From SZUA-186 sp041552135 (lineage in GTDB: Bacteria; Pseudomonadota; Gammaproteobacteria; UBA9214), in assembly GCA_041552135.1 (NCBI GenBank), contig JBFELL010000010.1:1-32787 (forward strand): DNA of 32,787 nt, given 5' to 3'. A model generated the notes under the pieces. The model searched no databases, was not told the DNA's origin, and saw only the letters and a program-made list of their open reading frames with translations. A program made the translations under genes and the position numbers. Shown here piece by piece: positions 1-8,024 of this stretch (its first letter is position 1; each line of letters opens with the position of its first letter).

Positions 1-2
1 AT

Positions 3-77
3 TGGTGGGCGATGCTGGGATTGAACCAGCGACCCCTGCCGTGTGAAGGCAGTGCTCTCCCGCTGAGCTAATCGCCC
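3..77 (-). tRNA. tRNA-Val (anticodon CAC)
   Basis: A complete cloverleaf reads on the minus strand. The acceptor stem GGGCGAT pairs with ATCGCCC, the anticodon stem is CTGCC/GGCAG around the loop TTCACAC, and the T stem is GCTGG/CCAGC. The discriminator is A and the CCA end is encoded. The loop places CAC at positions 34-36, so it decodes GUG valine codons. Escherichia coli lacks a CAC valine tRNA, but GC-rich proteobacteria often carry one. The gene is transcribed out of the window, so linked tRNAs may lie just beyond the edge. Confidence 0.95.
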
Positions 78-95
78 GTCATTGAATATTTCGCA

Positions 96-124
96 ATATT
101 ACGGTCCGGGCCGAGAGGGGTCAA
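96..124 (-). promoter_or_regulatory. Sigma70-type promoter for tRNA-Val
   Basis: On the minus strand TTGACC (124-119) is followed, after exactly 17 bases, by TAATAT (101-96). This would start transcription about 10 bases before the tRNA 5' end at 77. The -35 matches consensus at five of six positions and the -10 at four of six. Spacing and location fit a tRNA promoter; start-site mapping has not been done. Confidence 0.6.
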
Positions 125-179
125 TGTTCACTTTTGCTCTGTTCCTATCTTCCCGTATTCGGCAACGCTGACAACGGAA

Positions 180-707
180 ATGATTGTCCTGTTCAACAAA
201 CCCTACCGCGTGCTTTCGCAGTTCACGACCGGGGGCGACAAGGCGACCCTGGCGGACTATATCGACATCCCCGGCGTGTATTGCGCCGGGCGTCTGGATT
301 ATGAAAGCGAGGGCCTGCTGGTCCTCACCGATGACGGCGCACTGCAGCAGCGCATTGCCAATCCGAAATACGGCAAGGAGAAGGGCTACTGGGTACAGGT
401 CGAGGGTATCCCTGGCGGGAAGGAGCTGGAGCCGTTGCGCAAGGGCGTCAGGCTCAAGGACGGCATGACGCGCCCGGCCAGGGTCGAGCCGATCAGCCCC
501 CCCGGGGTCTGGCCGCGGGTGCCGCCGGTACGCGAGCGCAAGCACATCCCGACCAGCTGGCTGGACCTGGTGATCAGTGAAGGCCGTAACCGGCAGGTAC
601 GGCGCATGACCGCGCACATTGGCTATCCCACGCTGCGGCTGATCCGTTACCGGATCGGTGACTGGACACTGGGGTCACTTGCCGCGGGATCTTTCCGGGT
701 CATGTAA
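180..707 (+). CDS. rluE: 23S rRNA pseudouridine synthase, RluE type
   Basis: The 175-residue protein belongs to the RsuA/RluB/RluE pseudouridine synthase family. It begins directly with the catalytic fold (IVLFNKPY) and has no S4 RNA-binding domain, as expected for RluE, which modifies U2457 of 23S rRNA. The catalytic motif GRLDYESEGLLVLT places the nucleophilic Asp at about residue 40. The later RsuA-family motif EGRNRQVRRM is at about residues 134-143. The start at 180 is the only in-frame ATG near the conserved N-terminus; its ribosome-binding site is weak. It stands alone, head to head with the tRNA. The assignment within RluB/RluE/RluF rests on length and the missing S4 domain. Confidence 0.9.
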   Translation: MIVLFNKPYRVLSQFTTGGDKATLADYIDIPGVYCAGRLDYESEGLLVLTDDGALQQRIANPKYGKEKGYWVQVEGIPGGKELEPLRKGVRLKDGMTRPARVEPISPPGVWPRVPPVRERKHIPTSWLDLVISEGRNRQVRRMTAHIGYPTLRLIRYRIGDWTLGSLAAGSFRVM

Positions 708-1322
708 CGGGGCAGGGACGTGGCCGGCTGAACGGGTACCCTGTCTGCGCCGCCGCTGTCGGGTGGCAACGGCGGCGGCGTGACAGGGTTGACCGGGGTA
801 CCGGTGCCGGGCTGGCTGCAGGGGCTCAGTAACAGATCGGATTTGCTCAGCCTGTTCCTGCGTTTGTTTGAAACCAGCGGCGCATTCTACACAGAGCGAA
901 ACGACTGGCCGCAGCCTGCCGTTTTCCGGCGGCCATGGTACCGGTCTGGGAATCGCTTTACGGGTGTTTCAAGGGTCAGGATGGCACCTGTGTGCGCCAT
1001 CCGGTTTTGCACGATGGGCTATGTAACCGATTCGCTGATTGGCGCGTAAAGGCAAGAAATTACCAGACAATTCTGCATAATGGCTGGCCGGTTAATCTCA
1101 AGCCGATGAAATTTAGAGGAAAAAAGCGCTTTCCTGTCCGCTGGCCGAGGCAGGGGCAGTCATCCGGATTTCTGTCTTGTTGCCCAGAGGTAATTGATAA
1201 TCCCGTGGAATTTCTGGGCTGTGGGAGTAGAATGCCCACACAGATTATCCAGCCGTCGTTACCGGGTCGCGATAGTCGAGGCAGTTTTTTCCGAACCAAC
1301 ATCAACAATCAAGGAACCTGAC
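708..1322. other. Non-coding gap between rluE and the binding protein
   Basis: Open frames here give proteins of no recognisable type and uneven composition, so I call no gene. Visible structure is limited to the inverted repeat at 738-789 and a second hairpin, GGATGGC (979-985) with GCCATCC (996-1002), followed by GGTTTT, which could weakly terminate plus-strand transcripts. A possible promoter (GTGGAA, 17 bases, TAGAAT at about 1205-1233) precedes the next gene, but its -35 is poor. Confidence 0.5.
738..789. repeat. Long imperfect inverted repeat after rluE
   Basis: The arm ACCCTGTC (738-745) is the exact reverse complement of GACAGGGT (782-789). Inside it CGCCGCCG (748-755) pairs with CGGCGGCG (770-777). 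The result is a two-part stem of about 16 base pairs around a short loop. It lies 30 bases after the rluE stop. No T-run follows, so it is not a textbook intrinsic terminator. It may be a 3' mRNA stabiliser or a REP-like element. Confidence 0.6.
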
Positions 1323-2141
1323 ATGACACGTTTACCCCGTTTTTCAGCACGTATCGTTAGCCTGTTTGTCTTTATGCTCGGTCTCGTCATGGCGCAGACG
1401 GCTGCTTCCAGCCCGGCGCTTTCAGGTATCCAGGGCAAGGGCGAACTGGTACTGGGGACCTCCGGCAACATGCCACCCATGAGCCAGAAGCTCGATGACG
1501 GCAAGGTGGTCGGCTTTGATGTCGACCTGGCCAGGCTGATGGCCTCCGGGATGGGCGTCAAGCTGAATATCAAAACCATGTCGTTTAACGAACTGCTGCC
1601 CGCGCTGCAGAACGGGGATGTTGATGTAGTGATCTCCAATGTCACCATGAACCCGCAGCGCAACATGCAGGTCGCCTTTGTCGGTCCCTACATGACCTCC
1701 GGCAAGTGTGTCATTACCAAGGAAGAGCGGCTGGCCAAGGCGGCAGAGGCCGAGAATCTCAACGTGCCCGAGACGCGCCTGGCTGCATTGCAGGGCTCTA
1801 CCAGCGCGGAATTCATCAAGGTGCTGCTGCCGAACGCCTCGCTGACCCTGGTCGAGGACTACGATGGCGGTGTGCGCATGATCAATGACGGCAAGGTCGG
1901 CGGCATCCTCACCGACTACCCGATTTGCCTGGCCATGCTGAAGAAATACCCCGACGCGGGCTTTGTCTCGCTGTTCTCGCTGCTGAGCTATGAGCCCATC
2001 GGTATTGCCATTCCCGGCAGCGACCCGCTTTACATCAACTGGACGGAAAATTTCCTCAAGCGTGTGGAAGGCACCGGTCTGCTCGAGGAGCTGGCCGTGC
2101 GCTGGTTCGGGAAACCGATCAGTGGGGATGAAACCGAATAA
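1323..2141 (+). CDS. Periplasmic solute-binding protein, family 3 (amino-acid type)
   Basis: This 272-residue exported protein has the SBP_bac_3 fold used by polar amino-acid ABC importers. A signal peptide of about 30 residues has basic MTRLPRFSAR followed by a hydrophobic stretch ending near QTAAS. Family motifs follow in order: GELVLGTSGNMPPM, GFDVDLARLMA, a segment ending LQNGDVDVVIS, then AFVGPYM. I chose the ATG at 1323 because AAGGA lies just upstream and the signal peptide begins there; a longer frame upstream adds non-signal sequence. No permease or ATPase gene is adjacent, so it may serve a transporter elsewhere or act as a sensor. Ligand unknown. Confidence 0.85.
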   Translation: MTRLPRFSARIVSLFVFMLGLVMAQTAASSPALSGIQGKGELVLGTSGNMPPMSQKLDDGKVVGFDVDLARLMASGMGVKLNIKTMSFNELLPALQNGDVDVVISNVTMNPQRNMQVAFVGPYMTSGKCVITKEERLAKAAEAENLNVPETRLAALQGSTSAEFIKVLLPNASLTLVEDYDGGVRMINDGKVGGILTDYPICLAMLKKYPDAGFVSLFSLLSYEPIGIAIPGSDPLYINWTENFLKRVEGTGLLEELAVRWFGKPISGDETE

Positions 2142-2211
2142 GACCCGGTATCACAGCGTTGATCCGGTCTTGTGTGTGCAATGACTCAAACTTCAGGTTA
2201 AGGAGAAAGGT

Positions 2212-3045
2212 ATGAAAAAGAATGCATTGATTGCCACCGGCATCCTGCTGGGCGGCGTCATGACAATGACGCCGGTACTGGCCGGTGAAGACGATGTGGC
2301 CGAAGTCGCGGGCGGGTCTGGCGCCGGCTTTGTCGGGCTGGGTGTTGCCGTCAAGCCCGACTACGAGGGTTCCGACGATTCCGAGGGCAAGGCTGCTCCG
2401 TTTGGCCGTTACAACTGGGCGAGTGGCCGTTTTATCAGTCTTGGCGGTACCGCAGGCAGTGAGAGTGCCGCTCGAGTGAAGGCGAATATCCTGCGTAAGG
2501 AGGGCCGTGACGGCCTGGAACTGGGCCCGGTGCTGCAGTACCGCCTGAAACGCGATGACGACGTCGATAACAAGAGGGTCTCCAAGATGAAGGAGGTCGA
2601 TGCCGCGACAGAGGCAGGTGCATATATCGGCTTTTCTTCGGGCAACTGGTCGGGTGCTGTCACTTTCGCAACGGATGTTTCAAGCGAGCACGATGGCAAT
2701 CTGCTCTACATCAACGGCGGCTACCGGATCCCGGTGAACGACAAGTTCGACATGAAGCTGGACGCGCACGTGACCTGGGCCGATGATGATTACATGGATA
2801 CCTATTTCGGTGTCAACAATCGTGATTCCGCGCGCAGCGGTCTTTCCAAGTACACCGCCAGTAGCGGCATCAAGGACGCCGGTGTCAGTGTCACCGGTTT
2901 TTACCGCTTCAACCAGACCTGGGGCCTCGCCGGTCTTGTTGGCTATACACGGATGCTGAACGATGCCGAGGACAGCCCGCTGGTTAATGACGTGGGTGAC
3001 GAGAATCAGATGAAGGCCGTGGTGGCAGTGACCTACAGCTTCTGA
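2212..3045 (+). CDS. MipA/OmpV-family outer-membrane protein
   Basis: This 277-residue protein has a clear signal peptide (MKKNALIATG, hydrophobic core, cleavage near VLAGED). A beta-barrel-like sequence follows and ends in a terminal Phe (VAVTYSF), the C-terminal signature for outer-membrane barrel insertion. The early GLGVAVKPDYEGSDD segment is typical of the MipA/OmpV family, whose members include the Vibrio OmpV porin-like protein and the E. coli murein scaffold MipA. A strong ribosome-binding site (AAGGAG) lies about seven bases before the ATG. It sits 70 bases after the binding-protein gene and is followed by a strong terminator, so the two may form one unit. Substrate or partner cannot be told. 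Confidence 0.85.
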   Translation: MKKNALIATGILLGGVMTMTPVLAGEDDVAEVAGGSGAGFVGLGVAVKPDYEGSDDSEGKAAPFGRYNWASGRFISLGGTAGSESAARVKANILRKEGRDGLELGPVLQYRLKRDDDVDNKRVSKMKEVDAATEAGAYIGFSSGNWSGAVTFATDVSSEHDGNLLYINGGYRIPVNDKFDMKLDAHVTWADDDYMDTYFGVNNRDSARSGLSKYTASSGIKDAGVSVTGFYRFNQTWGLAGLVGYTRMLNDAEDSPLVNDVGDENQMKAVVAVTYSF

Positions 3046-3072
3046 TCCGGTAGTTGTCTGTGATCGTAGATT

Positions 3073-3102
3073 AGGCGGCTGTCATGGCCGCCTTTTTCTT
3101 TT
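3073..3102 (+). terminator. Intrinsic terminator after the OmpV-type gene
   Basis: AGGCGGC pairs with GCCGCCT (3073-3079 with 3087-3093) around a short loop, and the stem runs straight into TTTTTCTTTT. This is a canonical plus-strand Rho-independent terminator placed 28 bases after the stop codon. Confidence 0.9.
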
Positions 3103-3164
3103 GTGTCTAATAAAGAGAATGTCGTATCCTGCCTGCATGTTAACGGCATGTGCACGGGGGCTGT

Positions 3165-4877
3165 ATGCGCACCGATAGTAACTGGTTCAATATGTCTGTT
3201 GTCGGGGTGCTTCTGCCTTTCCTGCTGGTAGCAGGATTTGCATCACGAATGGTCAGCGCCACCGAATCACATCCGCTGGAACCCGTTGACACCTCGAGTC
3301 CGCGGACGACGCTTAACGGGTTTCTCACTGAACTGGATTCGATCTGGTTACTGTTTCAGGAACATTACTGGGACTCGCCCAGCAAGGAACTGGAAACCAG
3401 AATTTTTGCCGGTGCCGCCCGCGCCCTGCGTGCTCTTGACCTCAGCGAGTTTCCGCCATCGACACGTATCGAGGAGGGCTATGATGCTGGTACCTTTCTG
3501 TATGAAACCCTGTCACGTCTCCAATTGCCGCCGGACAATGAGATTCCCGATGCAGACTATTTTGACGGAAAGGAAGGTCCGGCGGAATGGACGCTGCCGT
3601 ATACCGACATCACCATTACCCGGATCGAGGAAGGACCACGCAAGGGCGAGTTCCTGTTCAATGCGGCAACGGTCAGGCGCGCGCATGAGTTTTTCCGGAA
3701 AACCGGCTCGCTGCCCTATGTGCGTGATGTCCCGATAGCCAATACCCACCAGCTCAGGCAGGTGATACCGGGCTGGTGGCTGTCGATGGACAGTATCGAT
3801 CGTCTGCCGGGCTGGATGCGGCACGTGCTGCTGGAACAGGCGGTCTGGAAATGGATTGCGCTTGCTCTCCTGCTGGCCGTGACGGTCTTGCTGACCGGTA
3901 TTGCATACCGGCTGACACACAGGGGGGAGGGCGGATCCACTCTGGGCGATTATGCACGCCGTATTGCACTGCCGCTGTTTGTGCTTGCGCTGATGCCGCC
4001 ACTCTCCTACCTGGTAACCGAACAGATCAACATCATCAGCGACCCGGCCAAGACGATGCTGCTGGTCATGCGCGCAATCCAGTATCTGCTGGCAACCTGG
4101 GTGGCCTGGCTAGGTGCGCTGTTGCTGGCGGAACTGGTCATTTTTTCGCCGAGGATCGAGGAGGGCAGCCTGCATGCGCAGTTGCTGCGCCTGAGTGCCC
4201 GTATCATCGGCATTGTGCTGGGCCTGGTGATCCTCTTCTACGGCGCCAACCAGATCGGCCTGCCGGTGGTCGGTGTGCTGGCCGGTGTCGGTGTCAGCGG
4301 CCTGGCCATTGCCCTGGCGGCACAGGATTCGCTGAAGAACCTGCTCGGCAGTCTGATGATCTTCATGGACCAGCCCTATGCGCCGGGCCAGCGGATCATC
4401 GTGCAGGGCCATGACGGCTTCGTCGAACAGATTGGTCTGCGCTCCACCAAGATCCGCATGCTGAACGGCTCGCTGACGGCCATCCCGAACGAGAAGATGG
4501 CGAACCTGGACATCGAGAATATCGGCCGGCGGAACTTCATCCGGCGCCAGACCAGTATCCGTCTGAGCTACGACACCCCGCCGGAGAAGATCGAGCGTGC
4601 ACTCGGTATCATCAGGGAAGTCCTCGATGACCATGAGGGTATGCAGCCAGAACTGCCGCCGCGGGTCTTCTTCGACGAGTTCAACCCGGATTCGCTGAAT
4701 ATCCGTATCTTCTACTGGTACCATCCGCCGAAACGCTGGAAGTCGCTGGCATTCGATGAGAAGGTGAACCTGGAAATCATGCGGCGGTTCGGGGAGGCGG
4801 ATATCCACCTGGCGCCACCGACCTCGAGGATCAACCTGGAGACACAGGAACAGCAAACAGCCGGGGCAGGGGCATGA
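3165..4877 (+). CDS. MscS-family mechanosensitive channel with large periplasmic domain
   Basis: This 570-residue inner-membrane protein starts with a signal-like hydrophobic segment (about residues 10-35). A soluble, probably periplasmic region of about 190 residues (35-225) follows, then about four membrane helices and the MscS core. The pore-lining helix is recognisable as GVGVSGLAIALAAQDSLKN (about 375-393), followed by the beta-domain sequence PYAPGQRIIV. MscS proteins open under membrane tension to release solutes in hypo-osmotic shock. I preferred the ATG at 3165, preceded by GGGGG, over a GTG five codons earlier. It is the first gene of a tight five-gene operon; the next start is 18 bases away. 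The long N-terminal domain is not one I recognise. Confidence 0.88.
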   Translation: MRTDSNWFNMSVVGVLLPFLLVAGFASRMVSATESHPLEPVDTSSPRTTLNGFLTELDSIWLLFQEHYWDSPSKELETRIFAGAARALRALDLSEFPPSTRIEEGYDAGTFLYETLSRLQLPPDNEIPDADYFDGKEGPAEWTLPYTDITITRIEEGPRKGEFLFNAATVRRAHEFFRKTGSLPYVRDVPIANTHQLRQVIPGWWLSMDSIDRLPGWMRHVLLEQAVWKWIALALLLAVTVLLTGIAYRLTHRGEGGSTLGDYARRIALPLFVLALMPPLSYLVTEQINIISDPAKTMLLVMRAIQYLLATWVAWLGALLLAELVIFSPRIEEGSLHAQLLRLSARIIGIVLGLVILFYGANQIGLPVVGVLAGVGVSGLAIALAAQDSLKNLLGSLMIFMDQPYAPGQRIIVQGHDGFVEQIGLRSTKIRMLNGSLTAIPNEKMANLDIENIGRRNFIRRQTSIRLSYDTPPEKIERALGIIREVLDDHEGMQPELPPRVFFDEFNPDSLNIRIFYWYHPPKRWKSLAFDEKVNLEIMRRFGEADIHLAPPTSRINLETQEQQTAGAGA

Positions 4878-4895
4878 CCAATCGGGGGCACCGGC

Positions 4896-6689
4896 ATGGC
4901 AGCTAATTACCTTCGCTTCGGCGATTTCCAGCGGGAACTGACCGCCGGCAGAAACGAGATCAGTGCCAATGATCTCATGCCCGAGGTCCACTGGGACGAG
5001 AAGGGCAGGCTCATTCCCGTGCCGGACAAGCCTATCAGGCTGACCGCCGGTGAACTGGTTCGGCTGCTGGAGCCTTACATCTCTGTGCGTTTCATGGAAC
5101 AGGTCAGGGCCGTGGTGCCATTGGCACTGTACCTGGCGCTGTTCCAGATCCTGTTCCTGCAGCAGATGGTCGAGGATTCCTGGGTCATCACCGGGGGCCT
5201 GTTTGCCGTCATTGTCGGGCTGATGTTCTTCATGGAGGGGCTGAAGCTCGGCCTGATGCCGTTCGGGACCGTCATCGGCAGCCAGTTGCCGCGCAATTCC
5301 ACCCTGCCGCTGGTGCTCTTTATCACGCTGCTGCTGGGTATCGGTGTGACGTTTGCCGAACCGGCCATCGGTGCACTCAAGGCCGCAGGTCAGAACGTGT
5401 CGGTGGAGCGCGCACCCTACCTGTATGCCATCCTGAACTTCTGGTCGGAACAACTGGTGCTGGTGGTCGGTGCCAGTGTGGGTCTTGCCGCGGTGGCCGG
5501 TACCCTGAGATTTCTTTACGGCTGGAGCCTGAAACCGCTGATCTACCTGTCACTGTTTCCGGTGCTGGCGTTGACGGTGTACAGCGCCCTTGACCCGGAA
5601 TTGCAGAAAATCCTCGGGCTCGCCTGGGACTGCGGTGCCGTGACGACCGGACCGGTGACGGTGCCGCTGGTGCTGTCGCTGGGTATCGGCATCGCGGCTG
5701 CCGCCGGCAAGGGGGATTCGGGGCTCTCCGGATTCGGTATCGTGACCCTGGCATCGCTGTTTCCGATCATCGGCGTGTTGCTGCTCTGCCTGTATGTATC
5801 GTATGCCGTCACGCCGCAGGAAATCATCCAGGCAGCTGCACAGGCGGCCGCCGCGGCGCAGGCGGTGGAGGCACCCTGGTACGAGACCAGTCCGGGCGCC
5901 GAGATCGTACTCGGTGTCCGGGCCATCCTGCCGCTGGTGCTGTTCCTGTTCATTGTACTCAAGCTGGTTCTGCGCGAGCAGCTTGATAACCAGGGGGAGA
6001 TTATCTACGGCATAGCCCTGACCATCATCGGCATGTGCATCTTCAACCTCGGGCTGACCTATGGCCTGTCGAAACTCGGCGGTAGTGCCGGCGGCCTGGT
6101 ACCGACGGCCTTCATGGAAATTACGGGCATGCCGGAGTCGCCCATCTATACCTACGTGGTCGGTTTGATCCTGTCGCTGGCCTTTGCCTGGGCGCTGGGC
6201 TTTGGTGCCACCCTGGCCGAACCGGCACTGAACGCGCTGGGCATCACCACGGAGAAGCTGACCAATGGTGTATTCAAAAAGAAAACCCTGATCAACGCGG
6301 TCTCGCTGGGTGTCGGATTCGGCATCGCCATCGGTCTGGCCAAGCTGATCTTCGACCTGCCGCTGGTCTGGCTGATCCTGCCCGGTTACCTGCTGGCGCT
6401 GGTACTGACGGTTTTCTCCAGCGAGGCGTTCGTCAACGTGGCCTGGGACAGCGCCGGAGTGACCACGGGGCCGATTACGGTGCCGCTGGTGCTCGCCATG
6501 GGGCTGGGGTTCGGTAATGCCACCCATGCGGTCGAGGGATTCGGCATACTCAGCATGGCGTCCATCGGGCCCATCATCACGGTCATGATTACCGGCCTGT
6601 GGACCCAGTACAAGGCCAGTCAACAGAGAAAGGCGGCACTTGCCGAGGGCAAGGCGCCGCCGAAAGCGGATGCGGAGACCATACTATGA
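4896..6689 (+). CDS. Double-DUF1538 integral membrane protein (putative cation/proton antiporter)
   Basis: This 597-residue protein has two copies of DUF1538. Matching signatures occur in each half: TFAEPAIGALKAAG (152-165) against TLAEPALNALG (439-449), and AWDCGAVTTGPVTVPLVL (243-260) against AWDSAGVTTGPITVPLVL (516-533). A soluble N-terminal stretch of about 70 residues precedes the first helices, and an Ala-rich linker (about 312-325) separates the halves. A separate two-gene DUF1538 system (UmpAB of Halomonas) has, to my recollection, been reported as a Na+,K+/H+ antiporter; transport here is inference. The stop codon overlaps the start of a P-II-like gene (ATGA), implying translational coupling and possible P-II control of the transporter. 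Confidence 0.85.
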   Translation: MAANYLRFGDFQRELTAGRNEISANDLMPEVHWDEKGRLIPVPDKPIRLTAGELVRLLEPYISVRFMEQVRAVVPLALYLALFQILFLQQMVEDSWVITGGLFAVIVGLMFFMEGLKLGLMPFGTVIGSQLPRNSTLPLVLFITLLLGIGVTFAEPAIGALKAAGQNVSVERAPYLYAILNFWSEQLVLVVGASVGLAAVAGTLRFLYGWSLKPLIYLSLFPVLALTVYSALDPELQKILGLAWDCGAVTTGPVTVPLVLSLGIGIAAAAGKGDSGLSGFGIVTLASLFPIIGVLLLCLYVSYAVTPQEIIQAAAQAAAAAQAVEAPWYETSPGAEIVLGVRAILPLVLFLFIVLKLVLREQLDNQGEIIYGIALTIIGMCIFNLGLTYGLSKLGGSAGGLVPTAFMEITGMPESPIYTYVVGLILSLAFAWALGFGATLAEPALNALGITTEKLTNGVFKKKTLINAVSLGVGFGIAIGLAKLIFDLPLVWLILPGYLLALVLTVFSSEAFVNVAWDSAGVTTGPITVPLVLAMGLGFGNATHAVEGFGILSMASIGPIITVMITGLWTQYKASQQRKAALAEGKAPPKADAETIL

Positions 6690-7066
6690 GCACTCGGGAT
6701 ATTACCTACCTGACTGATGTATACCTGCTGACCTGTGTTGTGACGCCGGGCCACAGGGACGACATACTCAAGGCAGCACGTGACCTCGGTGCCATATCCG
6801 GCGCTATCGGTCATTCGGCAAGGGGAATAGGCGCTCGCGAACGCCTCGGGATCTGGGGAGTCGCCGTCGAGGCGGGGCGGGAGATTATCAGTATCCTGGT
6901 TTCCTCCGAACAGCGGGATCTGGTGTATGACACGCTGTACCGGGTGGCGGGTCTGGATGTGACCGGCAAGGGATATATCTACATCACGCCCCTTGAGAAG
7001 GTGTCTGCCTATATCCCGGAGAGCATGCTGTCGCGGCTGGACGGGGATGCAGGACAGGTATCGTGA
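6686..7066 (+). CDS. P-II-like signalling protein 1
   Basis: This 126-residue protein matches the P-II/GlnK fold in length and pattern. The first strand is YLLTCVVTPGHRDDILKAA, a glycine-rich middle takes the T-loop position, and the B-loop/C-terminal motif is TGKGYIYITPLEKV (about 102-115). P-II proteins are trimers that sense ATP/ADP, 2-oxoglutarate or other small molecules and bind target membrane proteins or enzymes. The T-loop shows no obvious uridylylated Tyr, so it is not classical GlnB/GlnK. The ATG at 6686 lies inside the DUF1538 stop codon, supporting coupling with that membrane protein, its likely target. Ligand unknown. Confidence 0.82.
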   Translation: MSTRDITYLTDVYLLTCVVTPGHRDDILKAARDLGAISGAIGHSARGIGARERLGIWGVAVEAGREIISILVSSEQRDLVYDTLYRVAGLDVTGKGYIYITPLEKVSAYIPESMLSRLDGDAGQVS

Positions 7067-7446
7067 ATCGGCCGCAGATACCCGACCCGTCTATCCCGCG
7101 GGAGCAGTGCAGGCTTATCAGCTGCGTTCTGCCGGATGACGGCAGCGACAGGAAGCTGATACGGGCACTGCTGCAGGAGAAAGGGATAACCCGGGCAAAG
7201 AGTGTCGGTTGCCTGGGCCTGGCCGCGCTGGAGGATGCCCGGGCGAAATACGGCAAACTGCCCGAACCGACCATGGTCAGGCTGGTGGACGTGGTGGTGC
7301 CGGCGGCAGAGGCCGACGAGTTGTATGACTATATCTACCACAAGGCGGGGATTGGCCGTGTCGGTGGTGGCGCAATCTGGCTGACCCCCCTGGCAGTGGC
7401 ATCGCCGTATTCGCTGCCTGATGATATCCCGCTAGAGAAAGGCTGA
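7063..7446 (+). CDS. P-II-like signalling protein 2
   Basis: This second P-II-like protein has 127 residues and starts with GTG overlapping the preceding stop (GTGA). After a short Pro-rich N-terminus it follows the fold: CRLISCVLPDD, a helix KLIRALLQEKGI, a short T-loop region, LVDVVVPAAEADELYDYIYH, and a C-terminal GGGAIWLTPL matching the P-II B-loop to final strand. It is clearly divergent from its neighbour, so the pair is not a recent tandem copy. Two different P-II-like proteins next to one transporter suggest dual inputs or a mixed trimer. The ligand cannot be inferred. Confidence 0.75.
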   Translation: MNRPQIPDPSIPREQCRLISCVLPDDGSDRKLIRALLQEKGITRAKSVGCLGLAALEDARAKYGKLPEPTMVRLVDVVVPAAEADELYDYIYHKAGIGRVGGGAIWLTPLAVASPYSLPDDIPLEKG

Positions 7447-7452
7447 CTGCGG

Positions 7453-8007
7453 ATGAGCCTGATGAGAAAGTCAGTCCGCTGCGGCATATCAGCCATGCTG
7501 TTATGTTCATGTCTGCTGGTTACAGCCTGTGCCACTGTGGATACCTCGGATATCGAGGTGGTCGGCAAGACTAGCCCGGATGCGCGCTTCGGCAGCTATA
7601 AAAGCTATGCCTGGCTGAAAACGGCGCGAATCGTCAACGATCCACTCGGGCAGTGGGAGCCGCCGGGCCTTGATGCCGACACAGTGGTGAAGAATTTTAT
7701 CGATCGGGAGCTTGGCAGGCGGGGCATGGCTGCTGCAGCCAGCAGTCCGGACCTGCTGGTGACCTTTGTGGCTGGCATTGAAATGACGGCATTCGAAGTG
7801 CGTGAAGGGAAGGGGGGCACGCTGCCCTCGTTGCAGACCATTCCGAAGGGCGCCCTCGTGGTCGTGCTCGTGGATAGCACAAGTAAACGGCCTGTCTGGG
7901 TCGGCGTCGCGGGTGCGGATGTGCGTCGTCAGCAGGAGCCGGATGCCGTGCGCAGGCGGCTGGATTATGCGGTTACCGAGATGTTCAGGACATTGCCGGA
8001 TCGCTGA
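7453..8007 (+). CDS. DUF4136-type lipoprotein
   Basis: This 184-residue predicted lipoprotein has a signal peptide ending in the lipobox LVTAC (lipidated Cys about residue 26; Cys20 may be weaker). The mature part contains FGSYKSYAWL, IDREL.RRG and a C-terminal segment with RRRLDYAVTEMF, the usual layout of DUF4136 outer-membrane-associated lipoproteins of unknown function. It lies six bases after the second P-II-like gene and is the last gene of that operon. It meets the Pqi operon tail to tail with only 17 bases between stops and no obvious terminator hairpin. An ATG three codons later is an alternative start. Confidence 0.75.
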   Translation: MSLMRKSVRCGISAMLLCSCLLVTACATVDTSDIEVVGKTSPDARFGSYKSYAWLKTARIVNDPLGQWEPPGLDADTVVKNFIDRELGRRGMAAAASSPDLLVTFVAGIEMTAFEVREGKGGTLPSLQTIPKGALVVVLVDSTSKRPVWVGVAGADVRRQQEPDAVRRRLDYAVTEMFRTLPDR

Positions 8008-8024
8008 CCCGCAGTCCGGCCCGG

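Noticed and set aside
935..1321. Plus-strand open frame of 128 codons in the gap before the binding protein
   Set aside because: No ribosome-binding site, no recognisable domain, irregular composition, and it ends just before the next gene's start where a leader is expected.
4110..5453. Long minus-strand open frame opposite the MscS and DUF1538 genes
   Set aside because: It is the antisense shadow of two convincing genes; the translation is rich in Gln, His, Asp and Arg with no recognisable motif.
5550..6623. Minus-strand open frame opposite the DUF1538 gene
   Set aside because: Low-complexity Gln/Asp/His-rich translation typical of an antisense frame.
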